Source of the DNA: Mytilus galloprovincialis
Taxonomy: Eukaryota > Mollusca > Bivalvia > Mytilida > Mytilidae
DNA: 64,000 bases
Reading direction: 5' to 3'
Assembly (NCBI RefSeq): GCF_965363235.1
Contig: NC_134842.1
Coordinates: 37,551,958 to 37,615,957 of the forward strand
Shown here: in pieces, positions 34,101-42,985 of the stretch
How positions within the stretch are numbered: the first letter of the stretch is position 1
How the letters are laid out: each line of letters starts with the position of its first letter
Made by a program: the position numbers and the translations under genes
Notes under the pieces: generated by a model
Databases searched by the model: none
The model's input: the letters and a program-made list of their open reading frames with translations, nothing else
What the model was told of the DNA's origin: nothing

Positions 34101-37100
34101 AAGTTGGATGTTATATGACAGGGTTTGTTAATTTACGCATCGAACACACCCCGTCCTACATATGTAACATCACATGACTTTTAAATGATTAAAACCATAT
34201 TTTTTAAAATAATATTTTCATGTTTGATATGTTTTTTTCTTAAACAATTACAATTACACCGACAGTCATAATTTCTGTATTATTTTAAAAAGTTTTGTTA
34301 AACATTTTGTTACACCTTAGTTCTACAGTAACGCGGATTCACAAATCACATTGTGAAGTTGAGTTTTTTGGGTAGCATAGATTTATATCGTTGTATTTTT
34401 TTTTGTTTGTGTTAACCAATTGCACTTTCGGAATTATTTTTTATACATCATTTATTGATCTTGTAATTTCTTGTAATTTAGTTTGCGTCTTATTTTTTTG
34501 GTGTCATATTTTGACTATGTTTGTGTGTGATACTTTGTTTGTTCGCCAATATTATTCATACGATTTGAATTTATTATTTATATCCTTTTCTTTTCTTAGG
34601 CCACGGTTTTTTAATTTGTTGGTTTTCGAATTTTCCCCATGAAAAAGTCGGGTTGGTCGGTCAGGAAAAAAAAGAAAAAAAAAAATCATCTTTGAAGACA
34701 GAACTCAGAGCTCTTTCCCAGATTTGCCAGTGGATTTATATATCAGATGCATCACAAAATATAAACATGTTATGAAATATACTATCAATGTTGAACTGTT
34801 AATTTTTATCAGATTTTTTTTTACTGTCAATATTGAACCGTTAATTTTTTATCAGGTTTTTTTTAACTACCAATGTTGAACCTTTCAATTGTTCAACATT
34901 GATAGTAAACAAAAATCCGATAAAATATGTTGAATGTAAATGATATGAACCTCCGGTCTTATATTAAAGGACAATATATAAGACTTCTGAGGTTCATATC
35001 TTCTTCTTCTTCATGTTCTTCAAATAATTTGCATACCACCTCTGGTGTATTATCGCAAATCATTTACATTCAACGGTTATATCAGATTTTTTTTTTTACT
35101 ATGAACTGTTCAACATCAATAGAAAAAAAATCCAATATATAAAAACGTTGAATACAAGTGATATGAACCTCCCAAGTCTTATATTATAGCACTACAGTAA
35201 ATAGAATAATTGAAATTCAATTAATTGAGTGTGGAAGGCTATTTTAATCCACTTTATGAGTGTGTATTATATAATGTTACAATGTAACAAACCTATCAAA
35301 CACACCTTGAAAAATAACATTATCTCCCCTGGAAATGCTTAACAACAAGACTAAAAAAACTGCTACCTTTTTTTGCCCTATATCACATAATTATGAAAAC
35401 AGATTATATAGATAGGGAATACTGTGCTAGTGTACATGTTTGAATGTGTAGGTGGCACACTCAGAACTATCGTCTCTAGATTTGTTTAAGTAATTCTTCC
35501 ATCGGTTTCAGGGTTCACAAATAGCAACACATTTCTTTCCCTTCCAGCTATTCCTGATTATGAATTAATCCAAAACATGCATTTATCCCAAAACAACAAC
35601 TATTAAACAACTCACCTATACCAATAATGATCGTCTAATTCCTAGCTGATTCCTTTAATCGTACCTTTCTTGACGACACCCATCCTTGTAGCGTCTACCA
35701 TTGGAGGTAGCGAAATTACATGATTTGACAGGAGAGCGAAAAAAACAAGGGGAGCAATTTTATCGAACCGCATTCCGGACTGCATTGCTGTATATAATAT
35801 GTAAAAAAATATTAAAAATAAGTTGCCTTTCTAATTTGTATGTAAAATAAACCCTTAGTAAGATGAATTATGTATTTGAAGCTTTTTGATAATTTCTTCT
35901 TTTATTATTGTTTTTTTGGGGCAAAATCTATAAGTTTAAAAAAACTGAATAATTTATCACATAATCTATATTTAATAGCCAGTTTAAGACTAGGTGGAGA
36001 AAAACGTACATATGATGACCATGTTCTAGTAGTAGGCGATGCTGCAGGAATGACGGATCCGATGACAGGTAAGGCAAAAATAGATACAATTTCAAAACAC
36101 TTTATCTCAAGTATTACTTACAAGTGTTATTCCAAAGACAGGTGTTATGTAATATGTTACTTTGAACTAGTCTCATCTTTGATAGTATAACTGCATCTGA
36201 CAATAAGTTTTAGTAGGTTCTTCTGACTTGGGGAGCTACCATTTGATTTTTATGGGGGGGGCTAGGATGAAAAATTGTGTTCTGCCTTTTTTTTTTAGTT
36301 GTAATCTCTGTCCTGCCTTTTTATTTTTCAGTCTACTCAGTCCTGCCTTTTTGTTTTCTTAGCTTATCCTGACTTTTTTACAACAATTGTCATCCTGCTT
36401 TTTTTTTTTGGCCAAGTTACTCGTCTTCCCGTTTTTTTTACTCAAAATCCTGTCCTGCCTTTTTTTTCAAATTTCATCCTAGCCCCCCCCCCCCCATAAA
36501 AATCAAATGGTAGCTCCCTTACATTTGTCTCCACTGATTGATTGATTGTTGGTGTTAATGCCACTTTCAGCACGCTAGGTTGTAACACAGTATCTAAAGT
36601 TTATAGGTAGAGGAAGGTGGAGTACCAGGAGAGAGTCACAACCTTTGGCAGGAAAACCTAGACAATTAAGATAGGAGTCAAATGTACCTGCCATGAGTGT
36701 GATTTTAAAATCACAATTAATTTTTATTACATCTATGTTTTAACATGCAATTTACTGACAGTATACTTCCATTTTCTTTTTCACTAATTCATGAGTACAA
36801 TTCTTTTGATGACTGATTCACAAAGTGTTAGAGTAGCAATTATTGAATATATTTATGTGTACAGGTGAAGGAATACACCATGCCATGGAGGGAGGGAAAA
36901 TAGCAGCCATTTTTCTGGATGAAGCATTGAATCATGGGAATTATGATGCAGAATGTATGAAGATTTTCCATCAGCGTTGGATGTCTAAATTTGGGGATGA
37001 TTTTAAATGGTAATAACTATTCTGAACATCTGAAGTGCTGTTCAATTAGTAGTTGTAATATAAATTTAGGTTTCACGAAAAGTTCAAGGTGGTTGATATA

Positions 37101-39497
37101 CCTTTATATCAAATCCAGCAAGTTATTTTCTAACTTTAGCAACATTAAAAATTTCAAAAGAGAACTCTTGAAAATTGAAAATATTATGTAAACAAATATG
37201 ATCTGCTATTGTAAACATTCTTACTTAGTTATTTTAAAATTTTGATTTGGCCATTTCAATATTTTTTTGTAAATTTACACAATGAAGTTTGCAGATGTCT
37301 CAAACAATATATAAAAGATGTGGTATTATTGCCAATGAGACAACTCTCCACAAGAAATTAAAGGACACAGAAATTAACAACTATAGGCCACTGTATGGCC
37401 TTCAATGATGAGCAAAGCCCATACTGCATAGTCAGTTTCCATGTTTTATGATTACCAATTTGATAACATGTAATCTTCCAAAAACCAAAGTAAGCCACTA
37501 TAGAGGTCATTTGTAACAGTAAGTTCGTTAACAATGATTTAAAATCATACCACATAACAAGCTATAATCTATAAAAGAGGAAAAAAAAACACAACGAAAA
37601 ACAGCTTGATTTGTGACCAAGACAATAAATGAAATATTAATTATACAAATATGAAGACTTTGACCTATAATGGTGTACTTTTACAAATTGTAACGTGGAT
37701 GGAGGGTTGTTTCACTGCAACTCATACCACATCTTCTTATATCTAAATATGATAAAACATATACAATCAACCACTTAGTTAAATGTGTCTTTTCTCTATA
37801 GGTCTATGGTATTTAGTCAGATGTTATACAGATTCCCCATACTCCTTGATGCTTCTACAGCTGCACTGCAAAGAAAGTCAGATAAATTTGTTGCCAAATG
37901 GGCAGATATAATGACAGGTATTAATTATGTCAGATATAATGACAGGTATTAATTATGTCAGATATAATGACAGGTATTAATTATGTCAGATATAATGACA
38001 GGTATTAATTATGTCAGTCAATGCTAGTCAACTTATGGTATGATTCTCTCTATATTTTTGAAATTTGAAAATTCACTGAATAGTATCTCAACAAATGTTT
38101 CTTTGAATCCTCATAATGATGATTTTTCTGGTTGCTCCAACTGAATGAAACTGTACATATCAATATGATACTTTGATTTAATGCTGAGTTCACACGTAAT
38201 TCGAATTCGATTCGCATTAACTAATTCGAATTAGTTTAATGTCAATTCTAATTCGAATTAGTTTAATGTCAATTCTAATTCGAACTGGAATACGCATCAA
38301 ATTCGCTTTAATGTCCTAACGACGTTAACTTTTAATTCGGATTAACAAAAACGTATTTCTAATGCGAATTAGTTAATTCGCATTAGCCAATTCGAATCAA
38401 TTCAAATTAAAAAAGAAGAGTGTGTGAACCCAATTAGCGAATTCGCTTCGCATTCAATTCGAATTCAAGGTACGTGTGAACGAGGCATAAAACATGTAAA
38501 AAGTATTGACATATCATTATTTACAAGTAGATTTATTTGCTGATTTGAAAGTTGTTTGCTCTAAATACTATATATTGTAAATTCTGACAGAAATTATTGT
38601 GAGATTTTATCAATGGGAATAATGTGACTAAGTGAGCATTGCTGTAATAAGAACTCACATTCAGTTGTCCTGTATATCTTAATGATTTTGCTGATATTGC
38701 ATTAATAAATCATGCATTTTTGTCCATTCTTCAAAAATCGCAACAATAAATGCACACAATGATTTAGGAATAAACAGAAAACATATAGATGAAGAAAAAG
38801 TGAAAATAGTTATTGTTGACATGGTCAAAAACCAAAGTCCACAACACCAATTGATAGACTGACATTTTTACACATTTAATTAAATATTACTTTTTCTTTA
38901 GAAGCAATTGAACACAATGTATTATAAAGACCCTGATATTTTATATGGTTCAATGAAATTTTCGGCTCAAAGATTTCCCACACATGATATACTGACCCGA
39001 TTCTTTAAAAAGTCCTTATTTTTACAAACTAAACACATGTACTACAAATATATTTTTAAATGACATTTTATAAGCACACTTATACTCAATCAAAACCATA
39101 GTTTATTTTATTATAACAGTATAAAATTTAATTTGAGAATAATAGTACCGGTATGGCATGTGTCAGAGATGCATAAAGGTTTAAGGTACTAAACATATAA
39201 AAACGCAAAAAGGTTCTAAAACTCTGCTTTTGACATCTTGAAAACATAGCAGGTATGCATTTCTCTATTAGCTGGATTTCTACGTAAGCCTCTATATTCT
39301 TTGCACTTAGACATGTTTATCTTTATCACATCTCATTTAACCATTTTACAAAACATACATAACTTAATTTTTCAGGACGACTTCCAAAGATCTACATGTT
39401 AAAACCAGAATTCTCATTTACAATTATATATGAATTGGTTCGATTAACATTGCATCGACTCAAAGGATCCAATGGTAAACAGAAGAAAGCAGAATAA
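18987..39497 (+). CDS. geranylgeranyl reductase-like FAD-dependent oxidoreductase, membrane-anchored, complete, 11 coding exons
   Basis: Exons 18987-19115, 22511-22586, 23273-23421, 26046-26182, 29483-29594, 30507-30666, 33510-33689, 35979-36068, 36865-37009, 37802-37917 and 39376-39497 join in phase to 471 residues. Residues 3-22 are a hydrophobic segment followed by KNSNRK, a likely membrane anchor. DVAIVGAGPAGSTCAYFL (51-68) is the GxGxxG Rossmann motif for FAD. FPRDKYCGD (83-91) matches the family's PRxKxCG signature. CSDGAPSRLATKLG (205-218) is the DG motif. VLVVGDAAGMTDPMTGEG (330-347) is the second FAD motif. This order is that of geranylgeranyl reductases (plant ChlP, archaeal lipid and bacterial menaquinone reductases), which hydrogenate isoprenoid double bonds. 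The family's YxWxFP substrate motif reads YSALFR (256-261), so the substrate may differ. Physiological role in an animal is unknown to me; a flavin monooxygenase-type reaction is possible. Confidence 0.9.
19624..19641. repeat. perfect 18-bp palindrome GTACCCGCATGCGGGTAC
   Basis: Lies in a small CG-rich island (19555-19660) that also contains GTGGGTACGCGTAGCCTACG. The island may be the remains of a short inverted-repeat element, or a regulatory island downstream of exon 1. Confidence 0.7.
20280..20556 (+). repeat. dispersed repeat family C (GCCCCACCTACGATAGTAGA start)
   Basis: Starts with a near-palindromic block containing AGAGGGGCATTATGTTTTCT, then a (CGTC)n stretch. It ends AGTGGGGCATCCGTGTACTA followed by ACACATTCTTGTT. 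Relatives lie at about 42690-42985 and, inverted, at 50645-50745 and 56035-56190. Confidence 0.7.
21516..22006. mobile_element. MITE, TTAA-flanked, second copy, split by a nested element
   Basis: Same family as 13600-13879, with TTAA at 21516 and 22003. The copy is 491 bp because a 211-bp element sits inside it (21627-21837). The left end carries one change, TTAAGTTGGTACC. Confidence 0.85.
21627..21837. mobile_element. nested 211-bp MITE with 6-bp target duplication
   Basis: Flanked by TGCTAT on both sides (21621-21626 and 21838-21843). The uninterrupted relative at 13600-13879 has a single ACTGCTATATAACC at the same point. Inverted ends GAGGGTTGTAAAGGG and GAGGGGCGTAAAGGG match at 13 of 15 positions. 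Its interior is richer in CG than its host. Confidence 0.85.
22189..22338 (+). repeat. dispersed repeat family A
   Basis: Well-preserved copy with TTTATAGCTGACTATGTGGT, GCTCATTGTTGAAGGCTGTA and GTCTCATTGGCAATCATACT in order. The final CATACCACATC is interrupted by CCGGTA. Confidence 0.8.
22511..22586 (+). CDS. reductase coding exon 2 (FAD Rossmann motif)
   Basis: Residues 44-68, NEEKDHYDVAIVGAGPAGST then CAYFL. Gly56, Gly58 and Gly61 form GxGxxG. Acceptor TTTTATAG; ends in phase 1. Confidence 0.95.
23273..23421 (+). CDS. reductase coding exon 3 (PRDKYCGD motif)
   Basis: Residues 69-118. It includes VLLLEKKKFPRDKYCGDAVC, where the acidic end of beta-2 (LLEKK) contacts FAD ribose in this fold and Cys89 lies in the family CG motif. 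Donor GTT|GTATGT. Confidence 0.93.
23828..24471. mobile_element. inverted-repeat element with CAGTCAAACCTG ends
   Basis: Inverted ends CAGTCAAACCTGCTTAAGAG and CAGTCAAACCTGTTTTAAGA. The right flank is TA and the left flank TT, so a mutated TA target is possible. Ends beginning CAGT suggest a pogo/Tigger-type relative; this is inference. It contains a second inverted-repeat element at 23976-24445. Confidence 0.7.
23976..24445. mobile_element. nested TTAA-flanked MITE (TTAAGGTATARAACC ends)
   Basis: Ends TTAAGGTATAGAACCACTAA and TTAAGGTATAAAACCACTAA are inverted copies with one difference. The 470 bp lie within the CAGTCAAACCTG element. Their TTAAGG start resembles the family at 13600, suggesting related transposases. 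Confidence 0.75.
24655..25358 (+). repeat. 27-bp minisatellite (TGCCATGGCTAAAAAATAAA), about 26 copies
   Basis: Copies of a unit containing CTGACAATGCCATGGC followed by an A-rich tail, with occasional 25-26 bp variants, in reductase intron 3. The divisible-by-three unit leaves long spurious frames open on both strands. The array lies within a longer dispersed repeat whose right part continues at 25370-25500 and 25600-25960. Confidence 0.9.
25685..25897. mobile_element. 213-bp MITE with G-tract ends and 6-bp target duplication
   Basis: Flanked by CAGTAT (25679-25684 and 25898-25903). Ends CAGGGTCTGGATGGGG and GAGGGTTTGGATGGGG match inverted at 14 of 16, and a G run follows the left end. The interior repeats a TAACCCCTTTTTTCTCTAAT-like unit of about 45 bp. 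It interrupts the dispersed repeat that hosts the 27-bp array. Confidence 0.85.
26046..26182 (+). CDS. reductase coding exon 4
   Basis: Residues 119-163, MEYRSLCSPGGLSYIWGRPI then KFGEIPVAIACKRILLDESI. Corresponds to the strand-helix region where the family buries the isoprenoid. Ends in phase 2 at AAAAG|GTATAG. Confidence 0.9.
27252..27412. repeat. inner (CATAT)n hairpin within the long-TIR element
   Basis: AGTAGACCTTCAAAGTAGAT followed by ATGATATGAT is mirrored by ATCATATCATATCTACTTTG followed by AAGGTCTACT around a 20-bp loop, with (ATATC)n runs extending both sides. It is probably a separate small inverted-repeat insertion. Confidence 0.75.
27417..27815 (-). CDS. coding-like segment in the loop of the long-TIR element
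   Basis: About 130 open codons rich in Ser, Pro, Lys and Thr (for example KPKHGRKSQNSPQYKICPKP and SFSANDNTTSSNPEDDDTTI). An acceptor CTTTTCCTTTTCAG lies just upstream (27816), and a donor-like AACAAG|GTAAGT lies in the right arm (near 28393). No family recognised. It may be the first coding exon of a lost transposon protein or a captured host exon; expression is unproven. Confidence 0.35.
28504..28727. mobile_element. MITE family GGGTCTCATTG, copy 1
   Basis: Ends TGGGTCTCATTGGGG and an inverted GGGGGTCTCATGGGGG. Flanks share ACAAAA (28498-28503 and 28728-28733). 224 bp, about 85-90% alike by eye to 44521-44743. It sits 30 bp from the end of the long-TIR element. Confidence 0.85.
29210..29371. 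repeat. 160-bp hairpin element
   Basis: Left arm (AGAATAACCATACAT, then TGTCTCGAAATATCAATGTT and ATTTGTAC) is mirrored almost exactly by the right arm. The CG-rich loop contains CTCGGCACAGCCTCGC. Folded, it would be a stem of about 55 bp. No flanking duplication identified. Confidence 0.8.
29483..29594 (+). CDS. reductase coding exon 5
   Basis: Residues 164-201, MGADLKENWPVTETKFDEDT then GLWTVYKYGTTDTLTSR. The alternating strand pattern fits the substrate-domain sheet. Phase 0 at the 3' end (TCCAGG|GTATTA). Confidence 0.88.
30507..30666 (+). CDS. reductase coding exon 6 (DG motif)
   Basis: Residues 202-254, VLVCSDGAPSRLATKLGLVT then a beta region ending FFNKELLP. Asp207-Gly208 is the conserved DG pair of this flavoprotein fold. 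Confidence 0.93.
30905..32120 (-). mobile_element. 5'-truncated LINE, antisense, L1-like ORF2 C-terminus (degenerate)
   Basis: On the minus strand the fragment reads, with frameshifts and stops, NPFWxDIL, SQSIWLNPNI, then ILSVIPNRWKSI, VHRILLCNSFLLKCKLKE and LCTFCSEIKENLFHIFWEC. The last is a CxxC-H-C zf-RVT domain. The 3' end lies at a T-rich tract on the plus strand (30912-30945), i.e. a poly(A) tail. The domain order is that of L1-like retrotransposons. It is inactive. Located in reductase intron 6. Confidence 0.8.
32204..32450 (+). repeat. 46-bp tandem repeat (4 copies) and dispersed repeat tail
   Basis: GGAATGTGTCAAAGAAACAA recurs at 32204, 32250, 32296 and 32342. It is followed by CCAAGGCCACCAATATAGTT and CGAGAAAATCCC, which match the fragment at the window start. 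This is one dispersed family with an expanded internal unit. Confidence 0.8.
32542..33443. mobile_element. 0.9 kb element with AGGTCTTTCCAC inverted ends
   Basis: The left end AGGTCTTTCCAC is immediately mirrored (hairpin to 32571) and is mirrored again at the right end, GTGGAAAGACCT (33432-33443). The interior has two diverged halves, each with a GGTCTTTTGATTTGA-like block followed by GAGGTCAAGGTCA. No coding frame found. Confidence 0.65.
33510..33689 (+). CDS. reductase coding exon 7
   Basis: Residues 255-314. GYSALFRHPNDELSFCVNVI aligns with the PGGYxWxFPxxxGxxNVG block of geranylgeranyl reductases, but Trp and Pro are Ala and Arg. A predicted helix, DYWHNWLMKKDQNISRALGD, follows. Confidence 0.9.
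34782..35190. repeat. complex inverted-repeat region
   Basis: AATGTAAATGATATGAACCT (34933 on) is mirrored in two pieces at about 34988-35000 and 35056-35074. TTGAACNNTTAATTTTTTAT-like blocks recur three times at the left (from 34790). It looks like a rearranged or nested MITE in reductase intron 7. Its boundaries are uncertain, and the remainder of that intron (33690-35978) shows nothing else certain. Confidence 0.55.
35979..36068 (+). CDS. reductase coding exon 8 (second FAD motif)
   Basis: Residues 315-344, ending HVLVVGDAAGMTDPMT. Gly334-Asp335 contact the FAD pyrophosphate/ribityl chain in this fold. The split Gly joins exon 9 to give TGEG. Confidence 0.95.
36231..36518. mobile_element. 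MITE with about 40-bp inverted ends and G tracts
   Basis: Ends GGGAGCTACCATTTGATTTT then TATGGGGGG and a GCTAGGATGAAA block, mirrored exactly apart from G-run length. The interior is TC-rich with repeated CCTGCCTTTTT units. Inserted in reductase intron 8. Confidence 0.9.
36535..36710 (-). repeat. SINE-like dispersed repeat, family B, diverged
   Basis: Begins GATTGATTGTTGGTGTTAAT and contains the GTAGAGGAAGGTGGAGTACC and CAGGAAAACCTAGACAATTA blocks of the family described at 5129. The tRNA-like end is lost. It lies 16 bp from the MITE at 36231. Confidence 0.55.
36865..37009 (+). CDS. reductase coding exon 9
   Basis: Residues 345-392, GEGIHHAMEGGKIAAIFLDE onward. Completes the GDAAG...GEGI..A...G..AA signature of the family. 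Ends in phase 2 (AAATG|GTAATA). Confidence 0.94.
37310..37432 (-). repeat. dispersed repeat family A, inverted
   Basis: Reads as the reverse complement of the other copies (GATGTGGTATTATTGCCAAT, then TGAGCAAAGCCCATACTGCA). A short plus-strand remnant of the same family ends near 37738, before exon 10. Confidence 0.75.
37802..37917 (+). CDS. reductase coding exon 10
   Basis: Residues 393-431, SMVFSQMLYRFPILLDASTA then a basic helix KFVAKWADIMT. The donor at 37917 is embedded in a tandem repeat (see 37903). Confidence 0.92.
37903..38014 (+). repeat. 28-bp x4 tandem repeat that duplicates the exon 10 donor
   Basis: The unit consists of CAGATATAATGACAG|GTATT followed by AATTATGT, four near-perfect copies in a row. 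Each copy carries the last 15 exon bases and the GT donor. The first donor keeps the frame into exon 11. Use of later copies adds 28, 56 or 84 bases. Confidence 0.95.
38177..38492. mobile_element. MITE rich in AATTCGAATT motifs
   Basis: Ends TTTAATGCTGAGTTCACACG and TTTTATGCCTCGTTCACACG are inverted copies (about 17 of 22 match). The interior is packed with AATTCG and CGAATT on both strands plus a short direct repeat (TAGTTTAATGTCAATTCTAA). About 316 bp in reductase intron 10. Confidence 0.8.
39376..39497 (+). CDS. reductase coding exon 11 (terminal)
   Basis: Residues 432-471, RLPKIYMLKPEFSFTIIYEL then VRLTLHRLKGSNGKQKKAE and TAA. The Lys-rich tail has no obvious sorting signal. Confidence 0.92.
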
Positions 39498-40124
39498 ATA
39501 GGACAACAATTAAAAATATCATGAAGAATTTCAATCAGTATTATGAACATGTGTTTAGTTTTTATTGTTTAAGGAAGCTTGCTTGTCATGTTTTGGAATT
39601 TTGGTCAGATTTTCGGAATCCTCTGGTTTTATCCATTTGAATGCCTTAACAAAATTTGCCCGGTGACCCCCATTTTTCTTTCTATAATTCTATTACATAT
39701 ATTATGATAAGCTGTCTGTTAAAGTCTTATAAAATTTTAATTACTTTTTAATAGTTTTTGAGGACTTAAACTTGTCAATGATAAAGCTATGAAAAGTCAA
39801 AAGAGAATATTTTCCCGACAAAATTTCAATGGCTAATATCTCGAAAACAAGCACGGTGACCTATATATTTTTTTGCTGTTTTGATTTCTTTATCAATCCC
39901 CTATCAATATATGCTAGTGTTTTAAAAAGTTAATTACTTTGAAACTGAGAAGTCAGCTCCCTTAAGATTGTTGCAAGCCTTTTGCCCAATTTTGAGAAAT
40001 ACTCATAATATACTTTAATTCTTAATTATATATGCATTTTACTTATTTAGTGATAAAGTGCCTTAAAGGGAATAGAAAATTGTTGAATTTATTTGAAATA
40101 TTTAAATATTTTTTGTTATTTTAC

Positions 40125-42090
40125 AGTGATGTTATATAATAACATTGTTTTGCATTCCATGTATGATTTGTATGTTGTCTCGTCAATACTTTTATTTTTG
40201 AAATCTTATTTTATGGTTATACAGTGTGTACCAGATTTTACATGTTAATGTTTCAGAGAGATCAAATATTGCAGTCATTCCTTAAAATTAAATTATTACA
40301 TGTAATTCCATGTTTGAGGAGTAAATGAAAAAAATGTTGTTGAAGCCACAGTCACATGACAAAATCATGTCTATGAGCTGATAGACAAAATCTTTCAGCC
40401 AATCAGAAGACGTGTTATTTCCAAAATTGAAATAATATAGAACAAGCATTAGCCTTTCAAAAAGGGCTAGTCGATTCTTAACTGATGAAAATGGAAAGTG
40501 CTCTCGCTTTGTAGATTAATTCATTTACTAGAATAGCCACTTGCATCAATCAACAAATTTTACCACACACGTGAGGTCGCACGTTATGAAGTAGTATACA
40601 TCGTTTAATGTTGTTGTTTACGAAACTCCAGAAGATTCGACTATTTATAGATAAAAGTTACCTGTGTACCAATATCATGAATATGCATGATTAATGACCA
40701 GGCAAAATCTAATTGCTAAAATAGAGAGGACAAATCCGATACTCTACAGGATTGAAGGACATTTACTAGGTTTGGATTGTCCTAACCAATCAATAAACTT
40801 TGATTATTCACGTCTCGTAATATCTTCCAATCAGGTAGCAAGAAAAATTCACCAACTGACTGTCCATCGTTCAATTCTTAATATCGACTCCTAGGAGTCG
40901 ATAATAACATTTGTTTTTCATTTCATGTACCATTGTATGTTGCAGTCAATACTCTTACATTGTAAATCCATTTTATGTTATTTCAATTGGTCAATATGGT
41001 TTAGAGATGTGTATTCCATGTATTATTTGTATGTTTGCCTGGTCAATACTTTTAAACTTGAAAATCCTATTTTATGTTATTTGGTTGTTTAATATCATTC
41101 AGAGATTTTTAATAATATGCTGGTTATTCAGTGTGCACCACATTTTTATGTTTTTTTTTTCAGAGAGAAAAAATATTGCAGTCATTCCTTAAAATTTAGT
41201 TCTTAATTCTATTTTTGGTGAATAAATGAAAAAAATGTTGATGAAGTCACGGTTACATGACAAAATTATGTCTATGAGCTGATAGACAAAAAACTTTCAG
41301 CCAATCATTAGATGTTATTGAATTAATTTAGAATAACATTTGTTTGAATTCCATGTATGATTTGTATGCTGCCTGGTCAGTACTCTTACATTATAAATCT
41401 ATCATATGTTATTTTGATCGGTAAATATCATTCAGAGGTGTTATGATATAACATTTTGAGTGATCCATGTTTGTTATGTATGTTGCCTGGTCAATGCTCT
41501 TATATTTGAAATCCTATTTCATGTTATATTGATTTGTACATATGATTCAGAGATGTTATAAAATAACATTGTTTTACATTCAATGAATAATTTGTATTAA
41601 GCCTGGTAAATAGTTTTACACTGTAAATCATGTTTTGTGCTATTTTGATATGTATGATTCCAGATAAGGAATTCAGTGTGTACCACATTTTTATGTTATT
41701 TTTTCAGAGAGAAAAAATATTGCAGTTTTTTATTTAAATTCAATTGTTTCCATTTTTGAGGATTAAATGAAAAAACATTGGTGATGTCAAGGTCACATGA
41801 CAAACTTATGTCTATGAGCTAATAGACAAAAAACTTTTAGTCAATCAGAAGACATGCTATATTCAAAATTAAAGAATAACCTTTGTTTGCATTCCATGTA
41901 TGATTTGTATGATGCCTTGTCATTATAAATCCATTTAATGTTATTTCGATTGGACTATATGATTTAGAGATGTTATGAAATAACATTGTTTTGCATTCCA
42001 TGAAAAATTAACATGTTGTCTAGTCAATTCTTTTTCATTGTAAATCTATCTTTATATGTTATTTTATCTGGTCGAGACAATGCAATTTAT
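40125..42090 (+). repeat. degenerate tandem repeat, about 105-bp units in 450-540-bp blocks
   Basis: Landmarks CATTCCATGTATGATTTGTA and TGTCTATGAGCTGATAGACA recur; the block starting GAGAGAAAAAATATTGCAGT begins near 40255, 41160 and 41704. The copies are strongly diverged, so the array is old. Block 1 carries an extra 463 bp (40438-40900). Confidence 0.7.
40438..40900. mobile_element. possible insertion in the first degenerate repeat block
   Basis: Absent from the two sister blocks and flanked by ATAATA (40432-40437 and 40901-40906). Its right edge holds a perfect palindrome (40882-40903) and CCATCGTTCAATTCTTAAT, like the right end of the 9732 element. The termini are not inverted copies, and ATAATA could be chance in AT-rich DNA. 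Confidence 0.4.
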
Positions 42091-42339
42091 TTGATGTTTA
42101 TTTTACTAGCAAAAATAAAGATTCTTTATTACTGGTATATTTTTTCTTTCTTGTGAGTGCATATTATAACTGAGCTTATGAATTGGAATTTAAAAAAACT
42201 TAAAGAGAATACATCAAGGATACAGCAACCAGACAACAAAACACTACTAGAAATGACATCTAGAGATTAATCTAAAAATAAACTTCTTAGATAAGCAATA
42301 ACTATTGTAAACAAGTTTAACATGTTTAATGGCATTTGG

Positions 42340-42985
42340 GTGAGGCAAACTAAAGTTCAGCAATTTTTCCATTTATAAAGGGACATACCATAGAAACAGT
42401 AAAGTGATACCGCCAATATCCAAACTTGATCTGAGTTTAGTGGTGATAAGCAATGTGTTTAAGTTTCATAACATTTGTTTGAGACAAACTAAAGTTAGAG
42501 AATGGAAAACCAACTTTGGGACGTACATTATGACATACTGACAGACAAGAGTAAAACTTAATGCCCCCTCCACTATGGCAGGGGCATTAATATATTTTAC
42601 CAAAAAAAAGGTATAGTACTTTCCCTACTAAAACAATATTTTCTTTGCTACAGCTTATTGTTCAGTTTAAAATTATGATACATGTATTATCTCATGTACA
42701 ACTAGACCACATCTTTTCTATTTTTGTCTGACATTTGATAGTGAAGGGGAGTTGTGTTTTTCTAGTCTGCACTTCCAAAAGTCTATCCTGTACCTTATTA
42801 AAAATTGAGAAATTTTACTGTGAAGTTGTAGTGACATCAATTTGAAATTTGGTGCATATGTTCATTATGATGTTGATTTTAAAAATTACATTCCAAATTG
42901 AGTTTTCTTTTTACAGATTTTATTGTTTACTGAACATGGAAACAAGACTGTGTGAGTTGTGTATGGTTTTTTATGGATGCATGTT
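42340..42985 (+). repeat. two dispersed repeat fragments
   Basis: 42340-42596 is a relative of the units at 6655-7180, ending CACTATGGCAGGGGCATTAA. 42690-42985 is a diverged copy of family C (20280): GATAGTGAAGGGGAGTTGTG, then TGGTGCATATGTTC and GTTTACTGAACATGGAAACA. Confidence 0.6.

Noticed and set aside
36231..36518. Target duplication for the G-tract MITE in reductase intron 8
   Set aside because: Flanks (GACTTG and TTACAT) do not give a convincing direct repeat.
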